From Streptomyces sp. NBC_00708 (GTDB lineage: Bacteria; Actinomycetota; Actinomycetes; Streptomycetales; Streptomycetaceae): a stretch of DNA of 64,000 nucleotides. Location of the stretch: positions 7,068,001-7,132,000 of the forward strand of contig CP108997.1 in the NCBI GenBank assembly GCA_036226585.1, read 5' to 3'. Below, in pieces: positions 56,706 to 64,000 of this stretch (positions are counted from its first letter, which is position 1; every line of letters begins with the position of its first letter). Made by a program: the position numbers and the translations under genes. Under the pieces are notes generated by a model that searched no databases, was not told the origin of the DNA, and was given only the letters and a program-made list of their open reading frames with translations.

Positions 56706-58190
56706 TCACGACCGGGCCACCAGGTCCGTACGCGCCGCCGCTATCAGCGTGTTGGCCTCGTCCCGGGGCAACTCCTCGTCGACCAGCAGCGCCACCGGGA
56801 GCCCCGCCGCGCCACGGACCCGGGCGGCGGCCGCACTGCGGGTCACCCGACCGCCGTCCGGCCGCGCCCGCACGGCGAGGAAGTCGATACCGGGCAGCGG
56901 CCGTCCTGGCGCCTCGTCCACGACCAGGCCCACCGCCCGCGCACCGTCCCCGCCCCGCAGTACGCAGGTGCCGTCCCGGTGCTCCACCTCGACGAGCCGG
57001 TGGCGCAGCCGCACCCGCCCCACCGTGAGCGGCACATCGACGGGCTCCGCGGTGGTGGGCCGGCCGGCCAGCCGCGCCACCGTGCGCGCGACGAACTCCG
57101 GGTCCCGCTCCCGTAACCGGCCGTATGTGTTCGCGCTCCGGCGGCTGCGCAGGGCGAACACCGTCTGATGCCCCTCCAGCCGGTCGCCGCGGCACAACTG
57201 CTCGAACCACGCGGTGCTCTCGGCCGCCTCCTCCTGCGCCTGCGCGACGACCGGCTGCCGGGCACCCTCGTACGCGGCCAGCGCCTCGTCCGGGTCGTCG
57301 TGTTCCGCGAGGGACCGGGCGAGACACAGTGCGTCGTCGATGGCCAGGACCGTGCCCGAACCGGTGGAGAAGTGGACCGTGTGCGCGGCGTCCCCCACGA
57401 GCACCGTCCGGCCGTCGGTCCAGCGCCGGTTGACGACCGTACGGAACTCCTGCCAGCCCGCCGTCCGCGAGACGAGCGGCGCACCGCCCAGCTCCTCCCG
57501 GAACAGCCCGGCGAGCCGCGTCTGCGTCTCCTCCGGAGGCAGCCCGAGCAGTCCGAGCGCGGCCAGGGTGTCCGGATCGGCCTCCACGATGAAGGTGCTG
57601 GCGTCCGCCGCGTGCGGATAGGCGTGCACCACGAGAGGGCCGGCGCCCAGGTCCTTGAGCAGGAAGCACGGCTCCAGGACCGCGGGGGTGCTCATCCAGA
57701 CGAACAGGGTGCGGCCCGATGTCATGGTGGTGCCGAACCGGTCGGCGCGCTCCCGGCGCCGCGCGCCGCCCGCCCCGTCCGCCAGCACGACCAGATCGGC
57801 CTGCCGGGGCAGCCTGATGACGTCGCGGCTGACCAGCCGCACATTCGGGCTGCGCGTGGCGAGTTCGCGTACATGGGCGTGGAAGACCTGCCGGGAGATC
57901 CCCGACATGCCGAAGGCGCCGGACCGGATGCGTTCGTCGCCGACCGCCGTGACCGTCTCGTCCCACGTCGCGTACGCGGATTCCGGCAGCCGCAGCGCGT
58001 CGGGGTGGACGGCGCGCAGGCGCTGCGCGAAGTCGTCCGTCACCACGATGCCCGCCCCCGGCCCGCGTTCCTCGCGGTAGTAGAGGTCGATGGACGTGTC
58101 CGGCATCAGCCGGGCCAGTTCCAGGGCGCAGAAGGCCCCGGCGGGCCCCGCGCCCACCACGGCCACCGCACGGACGCCGGAGCCGCTCAT
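56706..58190 (-). CDS. FAD monooxygenase, salicylyl/anthraniloyl-CoA hydroxylase type
   Basis: 494 residues. FAD-binding GAGPAGAFCALEL at the N-terminus and the second flavin motif GDAAHTVHFSTGSG (near residue 267), which is the specific wording of salicylyl-CoA 5-hydroxylase/anthraniloyl-CoA monooxygenase proteins rather than ordinary aromatic hydroxylases. In those proteins an Old-Yellow-Enzyme barrel follows; here the last 110 residues keep only fragments (GIDFLAV, AARVRGAAGLPVAL, EANTLIAAARTDLVA), so the barrel is shrunken. Expected to oxidise an aromatic ring, here possibly the indole of Trp in the repeat peptide. Last gene of the operon; overlaps the globin stop. Confidence 0.85.
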   Translation of the reverse strand: MSGSGVRAVAVVGAGPAGAFCALELARLMPDTSIDLYYREERGPGAGIVVTDDFAQRLRAVHPDALRLPESAYATWDETVTAVGDERIRSGAFGMSGISRQVFHAHVRELATRSPNVRLVSRDVIRLPRQADLVVLADGAGGARRRERADRFGTTMTSGRTLFVWMSTPAVLEPCFLLKDLGAGPLVVHAYPHAADASTFIVEADPDTLAALGLLGLPPEETQTRLAGLFREELGGAPLVSRTAGWQEFRTVVNRRWTDGRTVLVGDAAHTVHFSTGSGTVLAIDDALCLARSLAEHDDPDEALAAYEGARQPVVAQAQEEAAESTAWFEQLCRGDRLEGHQTVFALRSRRSANTYGRLRERDPEFVARTVARLAGRPTTAEPVDVPLTVGRVRLRHRLVEVEHRDGTCVLRGGDGARAVGLVVDEAPGRPLPGIDFLAVRARPDGGRVTRSAAAARVRGAAGLPVALLVDEELPRDEANTLIAAARTDLVARS

Positions 58191-58720
58191 GCCGGTGTCC
58201 CGTCCCAGTGGAAGCGCTCGCCGCGGGCCAGGGCGGCGCCGCGGGACACCGCCGTCATCTCCCCGCTGGCGATCTTCATGATCGTCAGGAACTCGGTGAA
58301 GTGCGGCTCCGGAGCGTTCAGTCGTGTCCCGGCCTCCTTCATCAGGGCCAGCCAGCGCAGCCGTTGCTCCCGGGAGATCAGGAAGTGCGCGTGCGCCTGG
58401 TGCATCTTGGGGTCCCAGGCGGCGGTGAGGTCGTTCTCGCCGTAGATCCGGCGGAAGTGGTCGTACAGCCGTGCGGCGTGCCGGTCCCAGTCGTGGACGG
58501 CGAACAGCGGCAGCAGCAGTTCGTCCTTCGAGACCAGTTCGTAGAAGCGCGTGCTCAGTGCCTGGAAGAACTCCGCGCCGCCGATGCCCGTCCAGAAGTC
58601 GGAGACCTTCCGGTCGACCTGCGTCGCGCTCATCTGCTCGGCCGACCGCAGCCCCTGGTCGGCGACGAGGAGCACCTTGCCGTCGTGCCGGGGGACCGAA
58701 GTGGCGGGTTCGGGGGACAT
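58187..58720 (-). CDS. Truncated-hemoglobin-like globin
   Basis: 177 residues. After a 35-residue N-terminal extension, the 2-over-2 globin pattern appears: WTGIGGAEFFQALSTRFYELV, DELLLPLF, RLYDHFRRIYGEN, then MHQAHAHFLISREQRLRWLALM, where a His in the HAHF run is the candidate proximal heme ligand. Truncated globins bind oxygen or NO, and some act as oxidases. It sits between the FemX-like enzyme and the FAD monooxygenase with which it overlaps (ATGA), so it may supply or activate oxygen for modification of the peptide. Confidence 0.8.
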   Translation of the reverse strand: MSPEPATSVPRHDGKVLLVADQGLRSAEQMSATQVDRKVSDFWTGIGGAEFFQALSTRFYELVSKDELLLPLFAVHDWDRHAARLYDHFRRIYGENDLTAAWDPKMHQAHAHFLISREQRLRWLALMKEAGTRLNAPEPHFTEFLTIMKIASGEMTAVSRGAALARGERFHWDGTPA

Positions 58721-58732
58721 GGGCGTACTCCT

Positions 58733-59833
58733 TCAGTGGGATCCGTCGAGAACCAGGCCGGCCGCCAGGAGGGTGCTGACGGTGCAGCCGCGCACCCGCT
58801 TCGCCTGTACGGTTCCGAGCCCGTAGGCGATCGTGGTGATGCCCTGCCCGGGGGCCAGCTCGGCCGGGCGGTAGAACATGGTGGCGAAGTACGTGAACGA
58901 GGCGTCGGGGTGCTCGTAGTCGGTGCCGCTCATCAGCGCGGTCCACTGGTCGCCGTCGCGCACCAGCATCGTGAACGACAGCAGCGCGCCGTCCTTGCGG
59001 GCCTCGACGACCCAGACGTTCTCCGGGCCGAAGTGGTCGCGCAGATGCCGGAAGGACCCGGCCTCCCGTTCCGCGTCGGGCACCCCGCCGTACTTCGTCA
59101 CGATCTGGGCCCGCAGCGCGACGAGTTCGGGCTCGTCGTCACCGATCGGGCGTTCGCTGATCTCGACGCCGTGCTCCGCGATCTCCCGCAGCTCGCGCCG
59201 CACGGCGAAGCGCCGGTTGCGGCGCAGCCCGGCGATGTAGCCGTCGAGGTCGTCCCAGGTGACGTCCATGTCGCAGCGGTCCACCATCGGCACCACGTCG
59301 AACCCCTCGGCGCGCAGGGCGTCCAGGAACTCGGGGTGGTCGGGCCGCAGGAAGAGCGCGGAGACACTGCGGATTCCCTGCGCGCGGCACCAGTCGAGCA
59401 GGGCGCGCACATACTCCTTCAGCACCTGCGGGTCGCGGGCGCCGGGGCCGGTCGGGGCCGACTCGTAGTTGGGGCCCATCAGCAGGCAGGAGGGGAACAG
59501 GGCGTCGGCGGAAAGCCCGTGCCACGGGTGCGGCCCCTCGGCGACGACTCCCTCGCCGACCGATCCGCCGGACAGCACGCGCTGCGGATCGAAGCGCACA
59601 TGGCCGGTCGGTGCCTCCATCACACCGCCGATCAGGGCCACCCGGTCACCGTCGGGGCCGGGCAGTCCGAAGGTACGGAGACCGCCGGGAATCCGGCCCT
59701 CGGCGAGCGAGATCCAGCGATGGCGCAACGTGACCGGTGCCCTGCCGACCCAGCGGTCCCAGTTCTCGTCGATCCCGCCCCGTACGTGCAACCCGGTGGT
59801 GGTCTCAGCGCGTTGTGTACGTGGTGTCGTCAT
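58733..59833 (-). CDS. FemX/peptidogalycan-type GNAT-fold transferase
   Basis: 366 residues, about twice a GNAT domain, as in COG3146/FemAB-like proteins. Features: HRWISLAEGRIPGG near the N-terminus, PNYESAPT, the LLDWCRAQGIRSVSALFLRPDHPEF segment, IAGLRRNRRFAVRRELREI, and YFATMFYRPAELAPGQGI. Relatives transfer aminoacyl groups from tRNA or acyl groups from CoA to amines. In this operon it could attach an amino acid or acyl group to the repeat peptide or its released pieces. ATG with AAGGA 8 bases upstream; it follows the precursor after a hairpin. Confidence 0.78.
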   Translation of the reverse strand: MTTPRTQRAETTTGLHVRGGIDENWDRWVGRAPVTLRHRWISLAEGRIPGGLRTFGLPGPDGDRVALIGGVMEAPTGHVRFDPQRVLSGGSVGEGVVAEGPHPWHGLSADALFPSCLLMGPNYESAPTGPGARDPQVLKEYVRALLDWCRAQGIRSVSALFLRPDHPEFLDALRAEGFDVVPMVDRCDMDVTWDDLDGYIAGLRRNRRFAVRRELREIAEHGVEISERPIGDDEPELVALRAQIVTKYGGVPDAEREAGSFRHLRDHFGPENVWVVEARKDGALLSFTMLVRDGDQWTALMSGTDYEHPDASFTYFATMFYRPAELAPGQGITTIAYGLGTVQAKRVRGCTVSTLLAAGLVLDGSH

Positions 59834-59864
59834 GGCGATGTCCTTCCGGTCCCGCCCGCCCGTC

Positions 59865-59895
59865 CGGCCCGGCGATCCGCAGGGCCGCCGGGCCG
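59865..59895 (-). terminator. Hairpin after the repeat-peptide gene
   Basis: CGGCCCGGCG (59865-59874) pairs with CGCCGGGCCG (59886-59895), 10 bp with an 11-base loop, between the repeat-peptide stop and the FemX-like start. It would reduce read-through so the precursor is made in excess over the enzymes. Confidence 0.65.
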
Positions 59896-59915
59896 AAGGG
59901 GCTGTGAGTGAACGG

Positions 59916-60287
59916 TCAGGCCGCCAGGGGCTGCGGCGCGCGGTCCCAGACGGACAGGTCGTCGGAGGCCGAGTCCCAGACGGACAGGTCTCGGGGCGCC
60001 GAGTCCCAGACGGACAGGTCGTCGGAGACCGCGTCCCAGACCGACAGGTCGCCGGGTGCCGCGTCCCACACCGCCAGGTCCTCGGACGCCGAGTCCCAGA
60101 CGGCGAGGTCCCCGGGGGTCGAGTCCCAGACGGAGAGGTCCCCGGCGCTGGAGTCCCACACGGCGAGTTCGCCGGCGGTCCGGTCCCAGACGGAGAGGCC
60201 CTCGGTGGCCCGGTCCCAGACCGGTGCCGCGTCCCATACGCCGAATTCCTCGGCCGACGTCGCTCGGAAAACAGAGAGTGCGCGCAT
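59916..60287 (-). CDS. Multi-core ribosomal peptide precursor with eleven VWD repeats
   Basis: 123 residues with GAAGAGG 7 bases before the ATG. A short leader (about residues 1-16, MRALSVFRATSAEEFG) is followed by Val-Trp-Asp at residues 17, 23 and then every ten residues from 33 to 113: nine units of the form L-(S/A)-V-W-D-(S/A/R)-x-x-x-(D/E). The spacer residues vary while L, V, W, D stay fixed, as if each unit were cut out and only the core mattered. The tail is RAPQPLAA. It lies in an operon with a FemX-like transferase, a globin and a flavin monooxygenase. I infer a precursor whose Trp cores are oxidised. No homologue is recalled. Confidence 0.85.
   Translation of the reverse strand: MRALSVFRATSAEEFGVWDAAPVWDRATEGLSVWDRTAGELAVWDSSAGDLSVWDSTPGDLAVWDSASEDLAVWDAAPGDLSVWDAVSDDLSVWDSAPRDLSVWDSASDDLSVWDRAPQPLAA
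59943..60197 (-). repeat. Tandem 30-bp coding repeat
   Basis: Eight and a half copies of a 30-base unit, in frame with the precursor gene, encoding the ten-residue VWD modules. The forward strand shows GTCCCAGACGGACAG or GTCCCACACCGCCAG in each copy; third codon positions and spacers vary, so copies are not freshly duplicated. Confidence 0.9.
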
Positions 60288-60335
60288 TGATTACCTCTTC
60301 ATTTGATTCACGGAAGGCGATCCAGCGGACCGCCG

Positions 60336-60357
60336 GAACGCGACCTTTGCCGCGTTC
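60336..60357. promoter_or_regulatory. Dyad between AraC gene and repeat-peptide gene
   Basis: GAACGCG (60336-60342) and CGCGTTC (60351-60357) form a perfect 7-bp-arm inverted repeat with an 8-base spacer, 49 bases before the precursor ATG and overlapping the regulator stop. It may be the AraC protein's binding site for a precursor promoter, or a hairpin in the transcript. Confidence 0.5.
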
Positions 60358-61174
60358 ATAAATGAGTGTTGCAGGCGGGTTCACGACCTGTCTTCTCCTC
60401 AATTGCTGAGCTGTCCATCGCCGGAGAGAGGGCCGGGGATTCCGTTTGCGCAGGTACCTCGATACCGGGAAGGGCGAACAGAATGGGCGGCTGTGACCAT
60501 GTGCGCGGACGCAGTACGAGCTCGACCTCGCAGTCGGCGAACGGGTCGAGACGAAGGGGCCCGAGCAGGGCGGTGAACAGGGCGGTCCCGGGCGGTCGGC
60601 CCGGCATCCCCGTGGCCGCCCGCATGGTCGCGTGCAGGTAGCAGACGCCAGGCGGGAGGCGGGGCAGAGAGAAAGGCCCAAGACGGTCCGTGGTGGTCCA
60701 GCCGAAGGGCTGACCTTGGAGGATGGGGCCGTCGAAGGCCCCGATACAGACCGGCGAGCCGGGCTCCGCGTCGGCCCGCACGATCCCGCGCACCCGGCAG
60801 CGGCCCACCCGGCCCCGCCGGCCGGCCGACGGGGCCACGGCGAGTGCGCCCCGGCCCCGGCTCAGCTCGCGATACCGGGTGGGAGTGACACCCACGGATT
60901 CGGAGAAACGTCTGGTGAACGTGCCGGTGCTGCTGTAACCCACTTCGGCGGAAATGGTGGCAACCCCGAGATCGGAAAATTGCAGAAGCCTTTTTGCCTC
61001 GCCCATGCGTACGGCGCCGAGAAAGCGCCCGGGGGTCACCCCCGTGAACTGGTCGAAGACGCGGAGCAAATGGAATTTGCTCACCAGTACGGCACGGGCG
61101 ACATCATCCAGGCTGAGCGGTTCCGCATAACGTTCCCGGATGATCCGCACGGCCCGTTCCACAACCTGCTCCAT
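60356..61174 (-). CDS. AraC-family regulator with C-terminal beta-sandwich domain
   Basis: 272 residues from the ATG at 61174 (CAGGAG 6 bases upstream). Unlike most AraC proteins, the double helix-turn-helix is at the N-terminus (about residues 5-105: SLDDVARAVLVSKFHLLRVF and ATISAEVGYSSTGTFTRRFSESVGVTPTRYR). The C-terminal 150 residues resemble a carboxypeptidase-regulatory/transthyretin-like beta sandwich (VRGIVRA, GPFSLPRLPPGVCYLHAT). The last sense codon is TTA, so full-length protein needs the bldA tRNA. It precedes the repeat-peptide gene by 68 bases on the same strand and is its likely activator. Confidence 0.88.
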   Translation of the reverse strand: MEQVVERAVRIIRERYAEPLSLDDVARAVLVSKFHLLRVFDQFTGVTPGRFLGAVRMGEAKRLLQFSDLGVATISAEVGYSSTGTFTRRFSESVGVTPTRYRELSRGRGALAVAPSAGRRGRVGRCRVRGIVRADAEPGSPVCIGAFDGPILQGQPFGWTTTDRLGPFSLPRLPPGVCYLHATMRAATGMPGRPPGTALFTALLGPLRLDPFADCEVELVLRPRTWSQPPILFALPGIEVPAQTESPALSPAMDSSAIEEKTGREPACNTHL

Positions 61175-61357
61175 ACGCGACTCCTGAACGGACGTGGAAC
61201 GAAGGCGTACGCATAGGACGGTAGGGAGGTGCTGTGGAGGACCGCTCGACACCGGATCGAGGAACCGTCCACAGGGGGTACAGGCGGTCGCCCGGTGCCG
61301 GCCTGCCCATGCTTGCGGGGAGGCCCGGCCGCCCCCGTGCGCTACCTTCCTGGGGAC

Positions 61358-61705
61358 ATGGACGACGTGGCCGAGGCACCCTTCATCGACCCGGAGTCGG
61401 ATTACCCGTGCTGCTGGTTCTGCCCCGCACTGCGGCTTCCGCGCACCGGCTTCCTCGTCGCGGACCGGCCCAGCAGGGACTGGCCGTTCGACGCGACGGA
61501 CGGGTTCCGGTACACCACCGACACCCGGACCCCGGTCTGCGTCCACCCGGGCCGCGTCGGCCTCGACCCCGAGCGCACCGCCCGGACCTACGTGGACCCG
61601 CCGCTGCCGGACCTCGACCGGGACGACGCCGACGCGCCGGGAGGTCCGCGCCGGTGGTGGCGGCCGCGGCGGCCCGGCCCCCGGGCCGTGCCGGAGCGTC
61701 GGTAG
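61358..61705 (+). CDS. Small hypothetical protein
   Basis: 115 residues from an ATG with a weak GGGGA site; a GTG at 61337 is an alternative start. It has a CCWFC cluster near residue 18 that could bind a metal, TGFLVADRPSRDWPFDATDGFRYTT, and a Pro/Arg-rich end. No family is recognised. It is 11 bases before the glutaredoxin-like gene on the same strand, so the two are probably co-transcribed. Divergent from the AraC regulator. Confidence 0.55.
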   Translation: MDDVAEAPFIDPESDYPCCWFCPALRLPRTGFLVADRPSRDWPFDATDGFRYTTDTRTPVCVHPGRVGLDPERTARTYVDPPLPDLDRDDADAPGGPRRWWRPRRPGPRAVPERR

Positions 61706-61716
61706 CCTGGGGCGTC

Positions 61717-62163
61717 ATGACGCGTGTCTGGCTGGTGCCGATCCTGTTGCTCGTCTCCGGAGCCGCCGCCGGGGGCGGGCTCATCGCACGGGGCAGCACC
61801 CGTGAGGGAACCGTTCTCCTGCTGGCCTTCGCGCTCTTCGCGGGCCTGCACTCGCCCCTGGTCTTCCCGAGGTCCATCGGTGTGGCGGAGGCCCGGCGCC
61901 GCAGTGAGGCCGACGGCCGGCCCATCGTGTTCTGGCGGCCCGGGTGCGCGTACTGTCTCCGGCTGCGCTTCCGGTTGCGGCGCCGCGCCCGCCGGCTGCA
62001 CTGGGTCAACATCTGGCGCGACCCGGATGCCGCCGCCGAAGTCAGGGCGGCCAACGACGGCAACGAGACCGTGCCGACCGTGGTCGTGGCCGGGAAACCT
62101 CACACCAACCCGGACCCGGCGTGGGTACGTGAACAGCTCATCGCCGCCGGACGACGGGGCTGA
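61717..62163 (+). CDS. Membrane-anchored glutaredoxin-like protein
   Basis: 148 residues. Two N-terminal hydrophobic helices (about 4-22 and 30-46), then a thioredoxin-fold domain with the redox motif PGCAYCLRLRF (CxYC near residues 78-81), NIWRDPDAAAEVRA, and the cis-proline strand ETVPTVVVAG. It should carry out thiol-disulfide exchange at the membrane's inner face, perhaps with mycothiol or mycoredoxin partners. ATG start inferred from position; ribosome site is weak. Confidence 0.85.
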   Translation: MTRVWLVPILLLVSGAAAGGGLIARGSTREGTVLLLAFALFAGLHSPLVFPRSIGVAEARRRSEADGRPIVFWRPGCAYCLRLRFRLRRRARRLHWVNIWRDPDAAAEVRAANDGNETVPTVVVAGKPHTNPDPAWVREQLIAAGRRG

Positions 62164-62224
62164 CGGGGCCACCGGGGCTCACGCACGGGCCGGCCGCCAC
62201 CCCGCACCCCCGGGGGACGCCTGC

Positions 62225-63169
62225 TTACGCGCCCAGCGCGTCCCGGCCGGTCGCGGCCTCGTCCTCCACACCCTCGATGCGAGGACCCTCGACGCGAACG
62301 CCCAGCCGGTCCGCCACCGTCCCCAGAGCCGCCCCCAGCGGCAGCCCGATCCGGGTGACGGCCTGGCCGTCGCCCCGGGTGGGCTCCCGGTTGACGATGA
62401 GTACCGGCTTCCCGGCCTGAGCCGCCTGGCGGACGAACCGGAGGCCGGACATCACCGTCAGCGAGGACCCCAGCACCAGCAGCGAAGTCGCCGCCCGCAC
62501 CAGCTCGCGGCAGTGCTCGACCCGTGCCGTGGGCACCGTCTCGCCGAAGAACACCACGTCCGGCTTGAGGATGCCGCCGCAGACCTCGCACGGCACCACC
62601 CGGAAATCCCCGACCTGCTCGTCGGTGAGATCGGCGTCCCCGTCCGGATTGACCCCGGCCGCCACCGGCCGGAACCCGGGGTTCGCCTCCTCCAGCCGCC
62701 GCGCGACCTCCCGGCGCGCGACGAACGTGCCGCAGTTCAGGCAGACGACCCGGTCCAGGCCCCCGTGGAGCTCGACGACGCCCTCGCTGCCGGCGGCCTG
62801 GTGCAGTCCGTCGACGTTCTGGGTGATCACCCCGGACAGCGCACCGGTGCGCCCGAACGCGGCCACCGCCCGGTGCCCGGCGTTCGGGAGGGCGCGCCGG
62901 AAGGTCTTCCAGCCGAGGTGGCTGCGCGCCCAGTACCGGCGGCGCGCCGGGGCGCCGCCGGTGAAGTCCTGGTAGGTCATCGGGGTGTGCCGGCTGAGGC
63001 TGCCGCCCTCGCCCCGGTAGTCCGGGATGCCGGACTCCGTCGAGATACCGGCCCCGCTCAGCACCAGCACACCGCCGGTGCCGAGCGCTTCGACGACGGG
63101 TTCCGGATCAGTGGTGGCCGGGGGCAGTCCTTCGGTGGGAGTCCAGCTCAGAGTGGGGCGCATGCGCAT
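62225..63169 (-). CDS. Sirtuin (NAD-dependent protein deacetylase)
   Basis: 314 residues. NAD-binding GAGISTESGIPDYRG (near 39-53), TQNVDGLH (near 117-124) with the catalytic His in ELHGG (near 134), four zinc cysteines in CLNCG and CEVCGG, and VLGSSLTV. It removes acyl groups from lysines using NAD. A segment between the two cysteine pairs (DGDADLTDEQ) is typical of the actinobacterial type. Monocistronic. Confidence 0.95.
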   Translation of the reverse strand: MRMRPTLSWTPTEGLPPATTDPEPVVEALGTGGVLVLSGAGISTESGIPDYRGEGGSLSRHTPMTYQDFTGGAPARRRYWARSHLGWKTFRRALPNAGHRAVAAFGRTGALSGVITQNVDGLHQAAGSEGVVELHGGLDRVVCLNCGTFVARREVARRLEEANPGFRPVAAGVNPDGDADLTDEQVGDFRVVPCEVCGGILKPDVVFFGETVPTARVEHCRELVRAATSLLVLGSSLTVMSGLRFVRQAAQAGKPVLIVNREPTRGDGQAVTRIGLPLGAALGTVADRLGVRVEGPRIEGVEDEAATGRDALGA

Positions 63170-63208
63170 GCCTCCAGAGTACGGAACGGGTCTCCCACCG
63201 CTCCGCCG

Positions 63209-64000
<792 letters not shown>

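Noticed and set aside
59943-60197. Regular 30-bp repeats resembling a CRISPR array
   Set aside because: The copies are contiguous without unique spacers, stay in frame in a gene with a good ribosome site, and encode a clear peptide pattern; no cas genes are near.

Overview
The window is very GC-rich, uses GTG and TTG starts freely, and is densely packed with short operons joined by 4-base ATGA/GTGA overlaps. Gene content (streptogrisin-type protease, MmyB-type XRE regulator, DUF5133, DUF6879, DUF3626, CebR-type operator, TTA codons at special places, nonribosomal peptide genes) points to a Streptomyces chromosome, probably an accessory or arm-proximal part. No mobile element, rRNA operon or CRISPR array is visible.

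Layout. 1-4267: end of a secreted serine protease, a GNAT enzyme, a tRNA-like sequence, a NUDIX hydrolase, an XRE/MmyB regulator, a cold-shock protein and a winged-helix regulator. 4553-19880: a compact nonribosomal peptide operon of seven translationally coupled genes: a C-A-T module, a C-A-T-TE module fused to an MFS exporter, a free adenylating enzyme, a third C-A-T module, an MbtH protein, a free carrier protein and a free condensation domain. The specificity pockets read as a basic amino acid, Ser and Gly-like; the thioesterase has Cys instead of Ser. 19932-30676: TerD-vWA protein, GH25 lysozyme, DoxX/Lrp pair, a lipid-phosphatase/lipid-kinase/YihY operon, small enzymes and a PAP2-type membrane transferase. 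30906-41730: secreted GH5 cellulase with a CebR-type operator, a second-type argJ, two TetR-controlled units, transporters and oxidoreductases, and a membrane-anchored Mrr nuclease.

41878-45363 contains a small operon that looks undescribed: a 22-residue hydrophobic peptide with an excellent ribosome site, a hairpin, a PaaK-like adenylate-forming enzyme and a nine-helix membrane protein carrying the presenilin/signal-peptide-peptidase signatures YD (helix 6) and GLGD (helix 7). 45543-54717 holds a phosphotransferase-like protein lacking its catalytic Asp, a response regulator next to a deletion scar that beheaded both a histidine kinase and an ABC permease, an antiporter, several conserved Streptomyces proteins and hydrolases.

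56706-61174 is the strongest candidate for a new system: an operon AraC regulator - 123-residue peptide with eleven Val-Trp-Asp copies (nine in exact 10-residue register) - FemX-like GNAT enzyme - truncated globin - FAD monooxygenase of the salicylyl/anthraniloyl-CoA hydroxylase type. It has the shape of a multi-core ribosomal peptide pathway: leader, repeated cores, hairpin after the precursor, then oxidative and acyl/aminoacyl-transfer enzymes; the regulator's last sense codon is TTA, suggesting bldA control. The window closes with a glutaredoxin-like membrane protein, a sirtuin and the C-terminus of a rifampicin phosphotransferase-like enzyme.
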